From NCBI GenBank assembly GCA_025464095.1, contig JAODMF010000013.1, positions 62,001-126,000 of the forward strand: a stretch of 64,000 nucleotides of DNA. The letters run 5' to 3'. This document shows, piece by piece, positions 36,303 to 46,476 of this stretch. Made by a program: the position numbers and the translations under genes. Numbering within the stretch: position 1 is the stretch's first letter; every line of letters begins with the position of its first letter. The DNA comes from Glaciihabitans sp. GTDB taxonomy: Bacteria > Actinomycetota > Actinomycetes > Actinomycetales > Microbacteriaceae. The notes beneath the pieces are model-generated. The model searched no databases, was not told the DNA's origin, and saw only the letters and a program-made list of their open reading frames with translations.

Positions 36303-37921
36303 GATGCCATCGTAAGCCCGGCTTGCTGGGAGTGTTTGCGGGCGATCTCAGCAACAGCGGTGGCCAGCCCGGGATCCTCACCGCGAGCGAGCCCGGCGTA
36401 TTCGAACCGCGTTCCCTGCTTCGTCGTTACCGCCTTCACCCACACCCGACGGCGGGGGATAAACAGGCCGGTCAGCAGTCCGGCCAGCACGAGGATCGCG
36501 AAGAGCAGTGCCCAGTACGCGGTGGGGTCGTGATGCACGTCGAAGGTTGCGTAGCGGGGCAGCTTGTCGAAGCTGACGCTGCCGAGCCCGTTGGGCAGCG
36601 CTCGCGTCTGGCCGAGCTTCAGGTCGATACCCGCGTTGGGCGAATCCCGGCCGGCGATCTTGGTGAGGTGATCGGGGTTCAGCGAGAATGCGCTGGTCGA
36701 CTGGCCGTTGTCGAGGCCCAGGTTGCCGGTGTACACGCTGAGCGTCAGGGTCGGGTCGAGCGGACCCGGGTAAACGGAGGTCAGTGCCGCCCCACAGATG
36801 CTCGGCGAGCACGGTGTCGGGTAGAACAGGGCGAGCATGCCCACCTGTTGCTTGAGTCCATCGGGAACCTTGATGACTCCCGTGCTGGTGAGATTCGCAT
36901 CCTGCGGAAGGAAGGCGACCGGCTGCGAGAACGCGACCTTGCCCGACGCGTCGCGCACGGTGACCCAGGGAGCGTAGCCATTCCCCAGCAGGAATACGTC
37001 CGTGTCACCGATGTGCAGCGGCTCGTTGACCTTGATGGTCTGCTTCTTCGGCTGCTGGCCCGGCTGCTGGGTGGTGACGAAGGCGGTGTAGTCGATCGCC
37101 TGCCCGTACGAGTTGAGGGCCTGCGAGTAGGTGGCGCTGAACTTGTCCAGAAGAAGCCGGTACGGCTGCAGCTGGTCCTGGCTGAAGAAGCGTCCCGGGT
37201 TGAACGAGTCGTAGGTCGTGAGCAGGTTGGTCAGCGACTGGCCCTGCACGACGAGCTTCTGGCCGGTGTAGCCGAAGCCTCCTCCGACCCCAACCGCGAT
37301 CAGGATGCCGACGAGCGCCGCGTGGAAAACGAGGTTGCCGGTCTCGCGCAGGTAGCCCCGCTCGGCGCTGACGGAGAAGCCGCCGTCCGCGGCGGTGAAG
37401 TGCCGCGTGCGATAGCCGGCACGCCTGAGCAGCGTGCGGGCAGCATCCGTTGCCGCGGCGATGCTCGCCTCATCGAGATCAGCGTCCTCGGTGCGGGCAA
37501 AGCCGACGAGCCGTTCGAGTCGCGCAGGGGTCTTGGGCGGCTTGGTTCGCAGGGCGTCGATGTGGTGCCGGGTGCGCGGGATGATGCAGCCGACGAGCGA
37601 GATGAACAGCAGCAGGTAGATGGCCGAGAACCAAATGGAGGTGTACGTGTTGAAGACGCCAAACGCATCCAGGAACTTCGACAGTTCCGGGTTCGCCGCC
37701 CTGTACTGGATGACACCGTTCGGATCGGAGGTCTGCTGCGGCACCAGCGATCCCGGCACGGCCGCGAAGGCGAGCAGCAGCAGGAGGAACAGCGCGGTTC
37801 GCATGCTGGTCAGCTGGCGCCAGAAGAAGCGCGCGTAGCCGACGACGCCGAGCGTCGGCTGCACGATCGACGGGTCGGGAGTCGGCGACTCGATGTGGTC
37901 AGAGGGCCGGGACGAAGCCAC
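36299..37921 (-). CDS. resB: Cytochrome c biogenesis protein ResB
   Basis: RFFWRQLTSMRTALFLLLLLAFAAVPGSLVPQ; operon with CcsB/CcdA. Confidence 0.92.
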   Translation of the reverse strand: MASSRPSDHIESPTPDPSIVQPTLGVVGYARFFWRQLTSMRTALFLLLLLAFAAVPGSLVPQQTSDPNGVIQYRAANPELSKFLDAFGVFNTYTSIWFSAIYLLLFISLVGCIIPRTRHHIDALRTKPPKTPARLERLVGFARTEDADLDEASIAAATDAARTLLRRAGYRTRHFTAADGGFSVSAERGYLRETGNLVFHAALVGILIAVGVGGGFGYTGQKLVVQGQSLTNLLTTYDSFNPGRFFSQDQLQPYRLLLDKFSATYSQALNSYGQAIDYTAFVTTQQPGQQPKKQTIKVNEPLHIGDTDVFLLGNGYAPWVTVRDASGKVAFSQPVAFLPQDANLTSTGVIKVPDGLKQQVGMLALFYPTPCSPSICGAALTSVYPGPLDPTLTLSVYTGNLGLDNGQSTSAFSLNPDHLTKIAGRDSPNAGIDLKLGQTRALPNGLGSVSFDKLPRYATFDVHHDPTAYWALLFAILVLAGLLTGLFIPRRRVWVKAVTTKQGTRFEYAGLARGEDPGLATAVAEIARKHSQQAGLTMAS

Positions 37922-38642
37922 TGTTCACCCCCGACATCACGCCGGAGAGGAACGCCTGCCAGACGCCGGTGACCATGAGAATTCCGACCAGCACGAGCAG
38001 GGAGCCTCCGAGGATGTTGACGAATCGGATGTGACGCTTTAGCCACGCGACGGAGCCGGTGACCCAGTTGAGACCGAGCGCGACGAGAAGGAACGGGATC
38101 CCGAGGCCAAGGCAGAAGAAGATGCCGAGGATGGCTCCCCGCCCCAGGTCGCCGCCAGCGACCGACATGGACGAGACGGTTGCGAGCGTCGGGCCGAGGC
38201 AGGGCGTCCAGCCGAGGCCGAAAACGAGGCCGAGGATGGGGGCGCCGCCGAGGCCCGTTGCGATCTTCCAGCGGGGCTTGAACGTTCGCTGCAGGAACGT
38301 GAACTGCCCAATGAACACGAGTCCAAGCACGATCACGACCGCGCCCGCGATGCGGGTGATGAGGTCGAGGTGCAGCTTGAGGAAGAAGCCACCCGTCGCG
38401 AACAGCAGGTTGAATCCAACGAAGACGATGGAGAACCCGAGGACGAAAAGCCCGACACCGGCGAGCATTCGCCCACGGCCCGGCTTGTCAGCCTCGCTGG
38501 TGTAGCCGCCGATGTAGCCCAGGTAGCCGGGAACCAGGGGAAGGATGCACGGCGACGCGAACGCGACCACGCCGGCGAGCGCGGCGATCACCAGCGCGAT
38601 CACCAGGTTGCCGTTCAGGACGATCTGTTGCAGGCCGTCCAC
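37899..38642 (-). CDS. ccdA: Cytochrome c biogenesis protein CcdA
   Basis: ALAGVVAFASPCILPLVPGYLGYIGG; LGWTPCLGPTLATV. Confidence 0.93.
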   Translation of the reverse strand: MDGLQQIVLNGNLVIALVIAALAGVVAFASPCILPLVPGYLGYIGGYTSEADKPGRGRMLAGVGLFVLGFSIVFVGFNLLFATGGFFLKLHLDLITRIAGAVVIVLGLVFIGQFTFLQRTFKPRWKIATGLGGAPILGLVFGLGWTPCLGPTLATVSSMSVAGGDLGRGAILGIFFCLGLGIPFLLVALGLNWVTGSVAWLKRHIRFVNILGGSLLVLVGILMVTGVWQAFLSGVMSGVNSGFVPAL

Positions 38643-38643
38643 G

Positions 38644-39291
38644 TCACCCCTTCTCGGCGAGCGCGGCGTCGATCAGCGTGCCCAATTCGGATGCGTCGTG
38701 GATCAGGCCGGAGATACGGCCAGCCACCCGCCCGGAGCGGTCGATCACCAGGGTCGTGGGCACGGCATCCGGCTTGATCGATCCGGCGAACGCGAATTGC
38801 ACAGCGGTGTCGTTGGCGTCGACGATGGACGGGTACTTCAGGCCGAACTTGTCGGTGAAGGTTTGCGCTGTGGCCGCCTGGTCCATGGTGTTCACCCCGA
38901 GGAAGTCGACCCCCTTCGCCGAGTACTTGGCGTAGGCCGCCGACAGGATGGGCGCCTCCTTGCGGCAGGGCGGGCATCCGGCGTACCAGAAGTTCACGAT
39001 GAGCACCTTGTTGGCGTACGCGCTGCTCGAAATCTTCGCGCCGCTGTCGCTGGTGCCGCTGAAAGTGACGGGTGCCTGGCGGCTGCTCGGCTGGGTGAAG
39101 ACGACGGTTCCATCTCCCGAGGTGTAGTTCTTCGCGGATCCGTCGGCATACTGCTTCGCAAGCGGGTCGGCGGTGCAGCCGGTGAGGAGGAGTCCGAGTA
39201 CGACGGTGGATGCCGCCAGCCCCAGGATGCTCCGCACCGGTCCTCGACGCTGCACTGCCCTGCGCTCCTGCACTGCCCTGCGCACCTTCAC
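38644..39291 (-). CDS. TlpA/ResA-like thiol-disulfide oxidoreductase lipoprotein
   Basis: VLGLLLTGC lipobox; LIVNFWYAGCPPCRKEAPILSAAY. Confidence 0.9.
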   Translation of the reverse strand: MKVRRAVQERRAVQRRGPVRSILGLAASTVVLGLLLTGCTADPLAKQYADGSAKNYTSGDGTVVFTQPSSRQAPVTFSGTSDSGAKISSSAYANKVLIVNFWYAGCPPCRKEAPILSAAYAKYSAKGVDFLGVNTMDQAATAQTFTDKFGLKYPSIVDANDTAVQFAFAGSIKPDAVPTTLVIDRSGRVAGRISGLIHDASELGTLIDAALAEKG

Positions 39292-39293
39292 TG

Positions 39294-39950
39294 CTAGACG
39301 GCTCCCCGGTCGATGGCGGACGACTGCAATGCTGCCGCAGGATCCTGATAAGACACCTCGACGAACTTGGGAAGCCCCGCCGACGCTGGCTGGCGGAGGG
39401 CCAGAGTGGTCACGCTCGAGAGATTGCAGCGGCGCCTGCGCGGGTCGTGGAAGAGCGTCTGGCCAGCGAGCTTGCGGTGCACGGTCCAGATCGGCAACTG
39501 GTGGCTTACCAGGGCGACCTCGCCACCATCGGTCGCCTGGAATGCCTCGTCGATGGCGGCCAGCATCCGCGTGGCGATCTGCTCGTACGGCTCGCCCCAG
39601 CTCGGCTTGAACGGGTTGCGCACGAGCGGCCACGCGCTCGGGTGCAGCAGCACGCTCGGGCCGAACTCGAATTGCTTGCCCTCGAAGCTGTTCCACGGCT
39701 CGATGAGGCGCTCGTCGGTGTGAATCGGCAGGTCGAAGTCCCTCGACCATGGCGCCGCGGATTCCTGCGCGCGCTGAAGCGGGCTGGCGTACAGGCGCGC
39801 GATCGGGCGGGCGGCGAACGCGTCCGCCGCGGACTGCGCCATCCGGGTCCCGAGCTCGCTCAGTCCGAAGCCGGGGATGCGACCGTACAGAACCCGGCCG
39901 GGGTTGAATACCTCGCCGTGGCGCACAAGATGAACGAGGGTGGCGGGCAC
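39294..39950 (-). CDS. Histidine phosphatase family protein
   Basis: VHLVRHGEVFNPGRVLYGRIPGFGLSELG. Confidence 0.92.
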   Translation of the reverse strand: MPATLVHLVRHGEVFNPGRVLYGRIPGFGLSELGTRMAQSAADAFAARPIARLYASPLQRAQESAAPWSRDFDLPIHTDERLIEPWNSFEGKQFEFGPSVLLHPSAWPLVRNPFKPSWGEPYEQIATRMLAAIDEAFQATDGGEVALVSHQLPIWTVHRKLAGQTLFHDPRRRRCNLSSVTTLALRQPASAGLPKFVEVSYQDPAAALQSSAIDRGAV

Positions 39951-40092
39951 GGCCCAAGTTTACGATGCCGCCAGCTTGCAGTCCGCCGAGTGCGCGACGG
40001 GCAACTAGCGACATCGGGGGCTCCCGCGCTCCCGGCGTCGCGAGAACGCCCCGCGCTCGGCATCGTGCCGCGCGCGCGTAAACTCGGGGAAC

Positions 40093-41418
40093 GTGACTCG
40101 CACCCTGATCAAGAACCTTGCTGGCAGCCCCGACGGAGACATATCGGTCTCGGGATGGGTCGAAACGGTTCGTGACCAGAAAAAGGTGCAGTTCGTCGTT
40201 CTGCGCGACGAGTCGGGCGCGGTCCAGCTCGTGCACCCGAGGCAGTTCGCTGAAGACGGTGCGCCGCTTGAGGATGCCCTCGCCGACACCATCTCTGCCC
40301 TGAGCCAGGGCACCTTCCTCACGGCAACCGGCGAGCTGAAGCACGACGAGCGGGTCAAGCTCGGTGGCGTGGAGGTCAAGCTCGACGCTCTCGACATCTC
40401 GACCCGCGCGATTCCGGAGACCCCGATCGCCGAGGACAGCAGCGTGGACAAGCGCATGGACTGGCGCTTTCTCGACCTGCGGCAGCCGCGAAACGCGCTG
40501 GTGTTCCGCATCCAGACGACGCTGGAGCACGCCTGGCGCACCTACTGGGTCGAGCACGACTTCGTTGAGCTGCACACCCCGAAGCTGATGGCGAGTGCGA
40601 GCGAGTCGAAGGCCGAACTGTTCAAGGTCGAATACTTCGACGGCTCCGCCTACCTCTCACAGAGCCCACAGTTCTTCAAGCAGATGGCGCAGCCGGCCGG
40701 CTTCGGCAAGATCTTCGAGGTCGGGCCCGCGTTCCGTGCCGACCCGAGCTTTACCAGCCGCCACGCGACCGAGTTCACCAGCGTCGACTCCGAGATCAGC
40801 TGGATCGACAGCCACGAAGACGTTATGAAGCTGCACGAAGAACTGCTCGTCGCCGGTTTCCAGGCAGTCAAGGACAAGCACGGGGATGAAATCTCCGCGC
40901 TCTTCGGCGTCGAGGTCACCGTTCCGACCCTGCCGTTCCCGCGCATCCCGCTCGCCGAGGCGAAGTCGATCATCGCGGAACGCGGCTACGAGGTCCCCCG
41001 CGCCGACGACGACATGGACCCGGAGGGCGAACGCCAGATCGCCGCCTACGTTCAGGAGACCTTCGGCCACGAGTTCGTGTTCCTCACCGACTATGCGTCG
41101 AGCATCCGGCCGTTTTACCACATGCGCCACGCCGACGACGAGGGCCTGACGAAGAGCTACGACCTCATCTACAACGGGGTCGAGATCTCGACCGGGGCGC
41201 AGCGCGAGCATCGCATTGACATCCTCATCGAGAACGCGAAGGCGAAGGGACTCGACCCCGAGGAACTCGACTTCTACCTCGATTTCTTCCGATACGGCAC
41301 GCCGCCGCACGGCGGCTTCGGAATGGGCCTGTCGCGCGTGCTGATGCTCATGCTGCACCTGCCGAACATCCGCGAGGCGACGTACCTGTTCCGGGGACCG
41401 ACCCGGTTGCTGCCCTAG
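40093..41418 (+). CDS. aspS: Aspartate--tRNA(Asp/Asn) ligase, archaeal/eukaryal-length type
   Basis: 441 aa class II aaRS; RMDWRFLDLRQPRNALVFRIQ, SPQFFKQM, GFGMGLSRVLMLML; lacks length for the bacterial GAD insertion. Confidence 0.92.
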   Translation: MTRTLIKNLAGSPDGDISVSGWVETVRDQKKVQFVVLRDESGAVQLVHPRQFAEDGAPLEDALADTISALSQGTFLTATGELKHDERVKLGGVEVKLDALDISTRAIPETPIAEDSSVDKRMDWRFLDLRQPRNALVFRIQTTLEHAWRTYWVEHDFVELHTPKLMASASESKAELFKVEYFDGSAYLSQSPQFFKQMAQPAGFGKIFEVGPAFRADPSFTSRHATEFTSVDSEISWIDSHEDVMKLHEELLVAGFQAVKDKHGDEISALFGVEVTVPTLPFPRIPLAEAKSIIAERGYEVPRADDDMDPEGERQIAAYVQETFGHEFVFLTDYASSIRPFYHMRHADDEGLTKSYDLIYNGVEISTGAQREHRIDILIENAKAKGLDPEELDFYLDFFRYGTPPHGGFGMGLSRVLMLMLHLPNIREATYLFRGPTRLLP

Positions 41419-41494
41419 GGGTACAGCAACGCCCCCCTTATTGGGGACACGTCAACCGATGACAGGGGCCACAGGCGCGGCGTAGCGTCGCTTC

Positions 41495-41677
41495 ATGCCC
41501 GAATCGACTGTTCCCCTGCTGAGCGCCGTCGAGCGCGGAATGTCATTTCTTTCGCACCACCTCGAGGAGATCGACGTCGCCTGGAATGACTACGAGGATG
41601 CCGTTGTCGCGCTGACCGCGCGGGTTCGGCCGGTAGGCATCCAGTTCGAATCCTGGACCTACGAGGCGACCGCATAG
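41495..41677 (+). CDS. Small hypothetical protein
   Basis: 60-aa ORF upstream of the two-component system. Confidence 0.4.
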   Translation: MPESTVPLLSAVERGMSFLSHHLEEIDVAWNDYEDAVVALTARVRPVGIQFESWTYEATA

Positions 41678-41734
41678 TCCCATCGTCCAGCCTGCGATCG
41701 GTAATCTGGGATCGCAGCGGATGGAGGTGCGGGC

Positions 41735-42412
41735 GTGACAAGGATCCTGCTTGTCGAGGATGACCTCGAAATGGGCCAGGTCACATCCGACTGGCTCACC
41801 GAGCAGGGTTACGAGATCGAGCTCGCGACGAATGGCGTGGATGCGCTGATCGCGTTCGGCGCCGGCTCCTTCGACGCGGCGGCGATCGATGTGATGCTGC
41901 CGGGAATGTCGGGATTCGAGGTCTGCCGCCACATTCGGGCATCCGGGAGCCTGATCCCGGTGATCCTGCTCACCGCGCGCGACGCCGTGGAGGACCGCAT
42001 CTTCGGCCTGGACTCCGGAGCCGACGACTACCTCACCAAGCCGTTCGACCTCAGTGAGCTGAGCGCGCGGCTGCGGGCGATGTTCCGCCGGGAGAGCGCG
42101 GGGCCGCAGACACTGATTCGTTTGGGCGCTCTCGAGCTCGACTCGATGAAAACGAAGGCGACCGTTTCCGGCACGACACTGAGCATGAGCCTGCGCGAAT
42201 TCGGGCTGCTCCGGATGCTCGCCGCGGCGCCCGGCACTCCCCTCAGCCGCGTGGCCATCCTCGAGGAGCTCTGGGGCTCGGCCGAGAACATCGATCCGAA
42301 CATCGTCGAGCAGTACATCAGCTTCCTGCGGCGCAAGCTCGAGCCGACGCCCTCGGGGGTGCGCATCGTCACCGTGCGCGGTCGCGGCTACATGCTGGTC
42401 GAGTCGCCGTGA
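41735..42412 (+). CDS. OmpR-family response regulator
   Basis: ILLVEDDLEMG...VMLPGMSGFEVC...SGADDYLTKPFD; wHTH output domain. Confidence 0.95.
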   Translation: MTRILLVEDDLEMGQVTSDWLTEQGYEIELATNGVDALIAFGAGSFDAAAIDVMLPGMSGFEVCRHIRASGSLIPVILLTARDAVEDRIFGLDSGADDYLTKPFDLSELSARLRAMFRRESAGPQTLIRLGALELDSMKTKATVSGTTLSMSLREFGLLRMLAAAPGTPLSRVAILEELWGSAENIDPNIVEQYISFLRRKLEPTPSGVRIVTVRGRGYMLVESP

Positions 42413-43767
42413 AGCGCATCCGTGGTCTGAGCATCCGTGCCCGCATCACCATCCAGACCCTGCTTGTTGCACTCCTCTTTTGCTCCTTCGCCGTTCTGAT
42501 CTTCCGGGCGAATGTCGCCTCGGTGGTCAGTTCGACAGCCGGCCAGCTGCTCGCGAACGACGCAGCCACGTTCGAGGCGGTGATCCGTGATGCCCCGGAA
42601 TCGCCCCAGCTCACCATTGGTGAAGGCCAGTTCGTGGCGATCGTCGATCCATCCGGCACGGTGCGTCGCACGACCCTGCCGGCGCGTCTGCGCGGCTCTA
42701 TGCCCGCGCTCCTCGCGCTCAGCGCCCGGCCAACCGAGGTGGCGGCGGGTGGGCATACCTACCTCGTGCGGCTCGAGCACGTGCCGACCGACGCCGGCCA
42801 GTGGGCCATCGTCTCGGCGCGCGACCAGGAGCAGGGCAAGCTGCTGCTACAGCGGCTGACGACCGCGCTGATCGTCGGAGACCTGGTTCTCGTGTTCGGC
42901 TTTGGCGCTGCCGCCTGGCTTCTCACCGCCGCTGCGCTGCGACCTGTCACCACCATGCGGCGCGATGCGGAGCGTCTCAGCGCGGGCGGCTCGCTCGAGG
43001 CCCTGCCCGTCGGTGACGCCCGCGACGAACTCGCCGCGCTCGCGACGACCCTGAATGCCTTCATCGAAGGCAACCGAGCGACGATCGAGCGCGAAAAGCA
43101 GATGGTGTCGGATGCCAGCCACGAACTGCGCACGCCGCTTGCCATTCTCAGCGCCCAGCTCGAGCTCGCCGCCGCCCACGAGCGCGACCCGGCGAAGATG
43201 CGTGCCGAACTGGCCGCGGCGCGCAAGACGGCGAGCCGGCTGTCCGCGCTCGCGTCCAGCATTCTCGAACTCGCCCGGGCGGAGACGGAGCAGCCGGTGG
43301 CGCCGTCGTCGTGGACCGAACTCAGCTATGAGCTCGGCCTGAGCATCGACCGCGCGCGGGAGCTTGCCCAGCCGGCGCGAATTCTCGTTGACTTCGCCGT
43401 TCTGCCGTCATCGGAGACGGGGACGTACCGCATGTCGACCTCGGGATTCGCGAGCGTGGTCGACAACCTCGTCGCAAACGCCATCCACGCCTGTCCCGAA
43501 GGCGCATCGGTGTACGTCGAACTTGCCGATGAGGGATCCGGGCTGCGGATGACCGTGCTCGACGACGGCCCCGGCGTTCCGGAGGAGTACATCGCGTTCG
43601 CGTTCGACCGCTTCAGCCGGCCGGATGATTCCCGCTCTCGCGCCGCGGGCGGCAGCGGTCTCGGCCTCGCGATCGTCCACGCCCTGGTGACCGCCGCGGG
43701 CGGATCCGTGACGATGGAGAACGTGCACCCGGGCCTCCGCGTCCAGGTCGACCTGCCACGAAACTGA
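42409..43767 (+). CDS. Sensor histidine kinase
   Basis: MVSDASHELRTPLAILSAQLEL; DDGPGVPEEYIAFAFDRFSRP; GGSGLGLAIVHALV; start overlaps regulator stop. Confidence 0.95.
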   Translation: MKRIRGLSIRARITIQTLLVALLFCSFAVLIFRANVASVVSSTAGQLLANDAATFEAVIRDAPESPQLTIGEGQFVAIVDPSGTVRRTTLPARLRGSMPALLALSARPTEVAAGGHTYLVRLEHVPTDAGQWAIVSARDQEQGKLLLQRLTTALIVGDLVLVFGFGAAAWLLTAAALRPVTTMRRDAERLSAGGSLEALPVGDARDELAALATTLNAFIEGNRATIEREKQMVSDASHELRTPLAILSAQLELAAAHERDPAKMRAELAAARKTASRLSALASSILELARAETEQPVAPSSWTELSYELGLSIDRARELAQPARILVDFAVLPSSETGTYRMSTSGFASVVDNLVANAIHACPEGASVYVELADEGSGLRMTVLDDGPGVPEEYIAFAFDRFSRPDDSRSRAAGGSGLGLAIVHALVTAAGGSVTMENVHPGLRVQVDLPRN

Positions 43768-43812
43768 AAAGTTCTTCAGCTCTTCAGCACCTCTCACAGG
43801 CGGCAGGTCAGC

Positions 43813-44637
43813 TTGGCTCGCCAGCATCGGCGCATGACAACTACCACTGCCACCACTCTCGACACGAGCGCGCGCGCCATGCTCAGCAAGGTTCCGGAGG
43901 TGACCGTCGCTTTCTGGGTCGTCAAGGTTCTGGCCACGACGGTCGGCGAAACGTTTGCGGACTTCCTTGCGACCACCCTCGGGCTCGGCCTTCCGCTCAC
44001 CAGCCTGATCATGGCGGCGTTACTCGCCATCGCCCTGGTGTTTCAGTTTCGGTCAGCCAGGTACATCCCCGGCCTCTACTGGCTCGCGGTCGTTCTCATC
44101 AGCGTCGTCGGTACTGTCGCGTCAGACAACCTCGTCGACAACCTGAATGTGAGCCTGTGGGTCAGCAGCGCGATCTTCAGCGTTCTGCTCGCCGCCACAT
44201 TCACCGCCTGGTTTGTCAGCGAGAAGACGCTTTCGATCCACTCGATCTTCACCACCCGCCGCGAGGCCTTCTACTGGCTGACGATCCTGTTCACGTTTGC
44301 CCTCGGCACTTCGGCCGGCGACCTTCTCGCCGAACAACTCAACATCGGCTACCTTCCCTCCGCCCTGCTGTTCCTGCTCATGATCGGCGTCGTTGCGCTC
44401 GCCCGCTACGTGTTCAAGCTGGGTGCGGTCATCTCGTTCTGGATCGCATACGTCCTGACCAGGCCGCTCGGTGCATCCACGGGCGACTACCTGTCGCAGC
44501 CGGTAAAGGACGGCGGGCTGGGGCTCGGCACGACCATGACGAGCGTGATCTTCCTCTCGGTGATCCTCGTCGTCGTCATCTCGCTGTCGCTTGCGGAGCG
44601 TCGCCGTCGCGGGCAGATCGCACCCCTTCCGGCATGA
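43813..44637 (+). CDS. COG4705-like (DUF347 repeat) membrane protein
   Basis: SKVPEVTVAFWVVKVLATTVGETFADFLATTLGLGLPLTSLI and repeated [GA][ST]AGDLLAEQL / GASTGDYLSQP units. Confidence 0.75.
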   Translation: MARQHRRMTTTTATTLDTSARAMLSKVPEVTVAFWVVKVLATTVGETFADFLATTLGLGLPLTSLIMAALLAIALVFQFRSARYIPGLYWLAVVLISVVGTVASDNLVDNLNVSLWVSSAIFSVLLAATFTAWFVSEKTLSIHSIFTTRREAFYWLTILFTFALGTSAGDLLAEQLNIGYLPSALLFLLMIGVVALARYVFKLGAVISFWIAYVLTRPLGASTGDYLSQPVKDGGLGLGTTMTSVIFLSVILVVVISLSLAERRRRGQIAPLPA

Positions 44638-44721
44638 GTGACGTGCTTAGTATGAATAGTTACCTCAGCGCATCACGGGGCACCGCTCCGACCGAAGCGA
44701 CTCGATCAGAAGGGGCCTGAC

Positions 44722-45378
44722 GTGACCGTGTCTTTTGCCCATGCCGCCGGGTTTTTCGACCCGCAGAGCCTCATCCAATCTGCCGGGCCGCTGGGTCTGC
44801 TGCTGGTCTGCGCCATCGTGTTCTGCGAGACCGGCCTGCTGGTCGGATTCGTGTTGCCCGGCGATACCCTGCTGTTCTTCACCGGCCTGTTGACCTTCAC
44901 GGGGACGATCAACCTGCCCCTGTGGGTGGTCATTGTCGGGGTGATCGTGGCGGCCGTCCTCGGCGACCAGCTCGGCTACTTCATCGGCTATCGAGCCGGA
45001 CCCGCGGTATTCGAGCGGAAGGAGTCCGGGTTCTTCAGCCGCGCGAGCGTGAAACGCACCGACGATTTCTACCGGCGCTTCGGCCCGCATGCGATCACCA
45101 TCGCCCGGTTCGTTCCCGTGGTGCGCACGTTCGCCCCCGTAGCGGCGGGCGTGGCGAAAATGCGCTACCGCACGTTCCTCACCTGGAACATCATCGGCGG
45201 CGTGGTGTGGCCGGTGCTGATCATCTCGCTCGGATACCTGCTCGGTCACATTCCCGGCGTTGCAGGATTCGTCTCGAGCTACATCGACATCGTGCTGATT
45301 GGCATCGTGGTGATCTCCGTCGTGCCCATCCTGGTTCGCCTGGTCGTACGGCGGTTCAAGCAGAAGAGCGCTGCATAG
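44722..45378 (+). CDS. DedA family protein
   Basis: GLLVGFVLPGDTLLFFTGLL...FYRRFGPHAITIARFVPVVRTFAPVAAGVAKM. Confidence 0.92.
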   Translation: MTVSFAHAAGFFDPQSLIQSAGPLGLLLVCAIVFCETGLLVGFVLPGDTLLFFTGLLTFTGTINLPLWVVIVGVIVAAVLGDQLGYFIGYRAGPAVFERKESGFFSRASVKRTDDFYRRFGPHAITIARFVPVVRTFAPVAAGVAKMRYRTFLTWNIIGGVVWPVLIISLGYLLGHIPGVAGFVSSYIDIVLIGIVVISVVPILVRLVVRRFKQKSAA

Positions 45379-45391
45379 TTCCCGCCTCCGG

Positions 45392-46180
45392 TTATGCCCC
45401 GCCGGCGGTCAGGATGGCGTCCGTCGCGAATCCGGCGACCAGTCCGGCGAGCACACCGTAACCGACGAGATCGTGGCGGCGGAACTTCCAGACCACCCCG
45501 ACGAGCTGGAGGATCACGTACACGATCGACCCGGCGGCGAGCGACAGGAACAGGATGCTCAGCGGCTCGCTGACGAACGTGAAGCCGACGAGAGTGCCGA
45601 CGAAGGTCGGGCCGCCGCCGATCAGCCCCAGCAGGAGCAGAAACGGCCACGAGGGCCGTCGGTCGCTGCCTGCCAGCGGCGCGACGATGCCGAAGCCCTC
45701 AGTCGCGTTGTGCAGGGCGAACCCGACGACCAGCACGACGGCAAGGCCGATCTCCCCGATCGCGGCCGACTGGCCGATCGCGAGGCCCTCGGCGAAGTTG
45801 TGAAGCCCGATACCGATGGCGATGAAAATCGCGAGCCGGCGCGGGGACGGGTCAAGGTTGTCGGATGCCCTCGCCGCACGACGAGCCAGCATGCTCTGGA
45901 ACATGGTGATGGAGAGCAACCCCACCGCAAGGCCGAAAAGGAACAGCAGCGAGTAGCCGGCCAGTGCCGCCGGGTTCCGGCCGCTCGAGAGCAGGCCATC
46001 GATCGGCGCCCAGGCCGCGGACAGCACATCCCAGACCAGGAACAGCAGCACGCCGATCGCCCCGGAGGTGAGCAGCACGCGCAGCGTCTGCGCCGGACGA
46101 CGCACGCGGCCGATGGGCAGTCCGAGCAGGATGGTCGCGCCAGCGATGAAGCCGAGAAGGAGCGCGGTGGTAAAGGTCAC
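45392..46180 (-). CDS. ZIP family metal transporter
   Basis: AIGIGLHNFAEGLAIGQSAAIGEIGLAVVLVVGFALHNATEGFGI. Confidence 0.9.
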   Translation of the reverse strand: MTFTTALLLGFIAGATILLGLPIGRVRRPAQTLRVLLTSGAIGVLLFLVWDVLSAAWAPIDGLLSSGRNPAALAGYSLLFLFGLAVGLLSITMFQSMLARRAARASDNLDPSPRRLAIFIAIGIGLHNFAEGLAIGQSAAIGEIGLAVVLVVGFALHNATEGFGIVAPLAGSDRRPSWPFLLLLGLIGGGPTFVGTLVGFTFVSEPLSILFLSLAAGSIVYVILQLVGVVWKFRRHDLVGYGVLAGLVAGFATDAILTAGGA

Positions 46181-46476
46181 AGCTCGAAATCGATCGCAGC
46201 GCGCTCGGCCACGTTGGCCCGGACAATCGCGGCAGCCGCAACGTGGGCGGGATGCACCTGGTACGCCTCAAGATCCTCCGCCGACGCGTAGACGGCGGTG
46301 AGCGCTACGTGCCAGTTGGTGTCCGGACCGGTCGAGTTGCGGTCCACCCGCAGGCTGACAATGCCGGGAATCACGTCCGCAAGCGGCACCAGTGCGCCAG
46401 CAATGGCATCGAATGCTGCCGTCCTGTCCGCGTCATCCGTCGCTGCCAGCTTCCAGGTCACAATGTGCTGGATCAT
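46177..46476 (-). CDS. Dabb (stress-responsive alpha/beta barrel) family protein
   Basis: MIQHIVTWKLAATDDADRTAAF...DTNWHVALTAVYASAEDLEAYQVHPAHVAA. Confidence 0.85.
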   Translation of the reverse strand: MIQHIVTWKLAATDDADRTAAFDAIAGALVPLADVIPGIVSLRVDRNSTGPDTNWHVALTAVYASAEDLEAYQVHPAHVAAAAIVRANVAERAAIDFEL

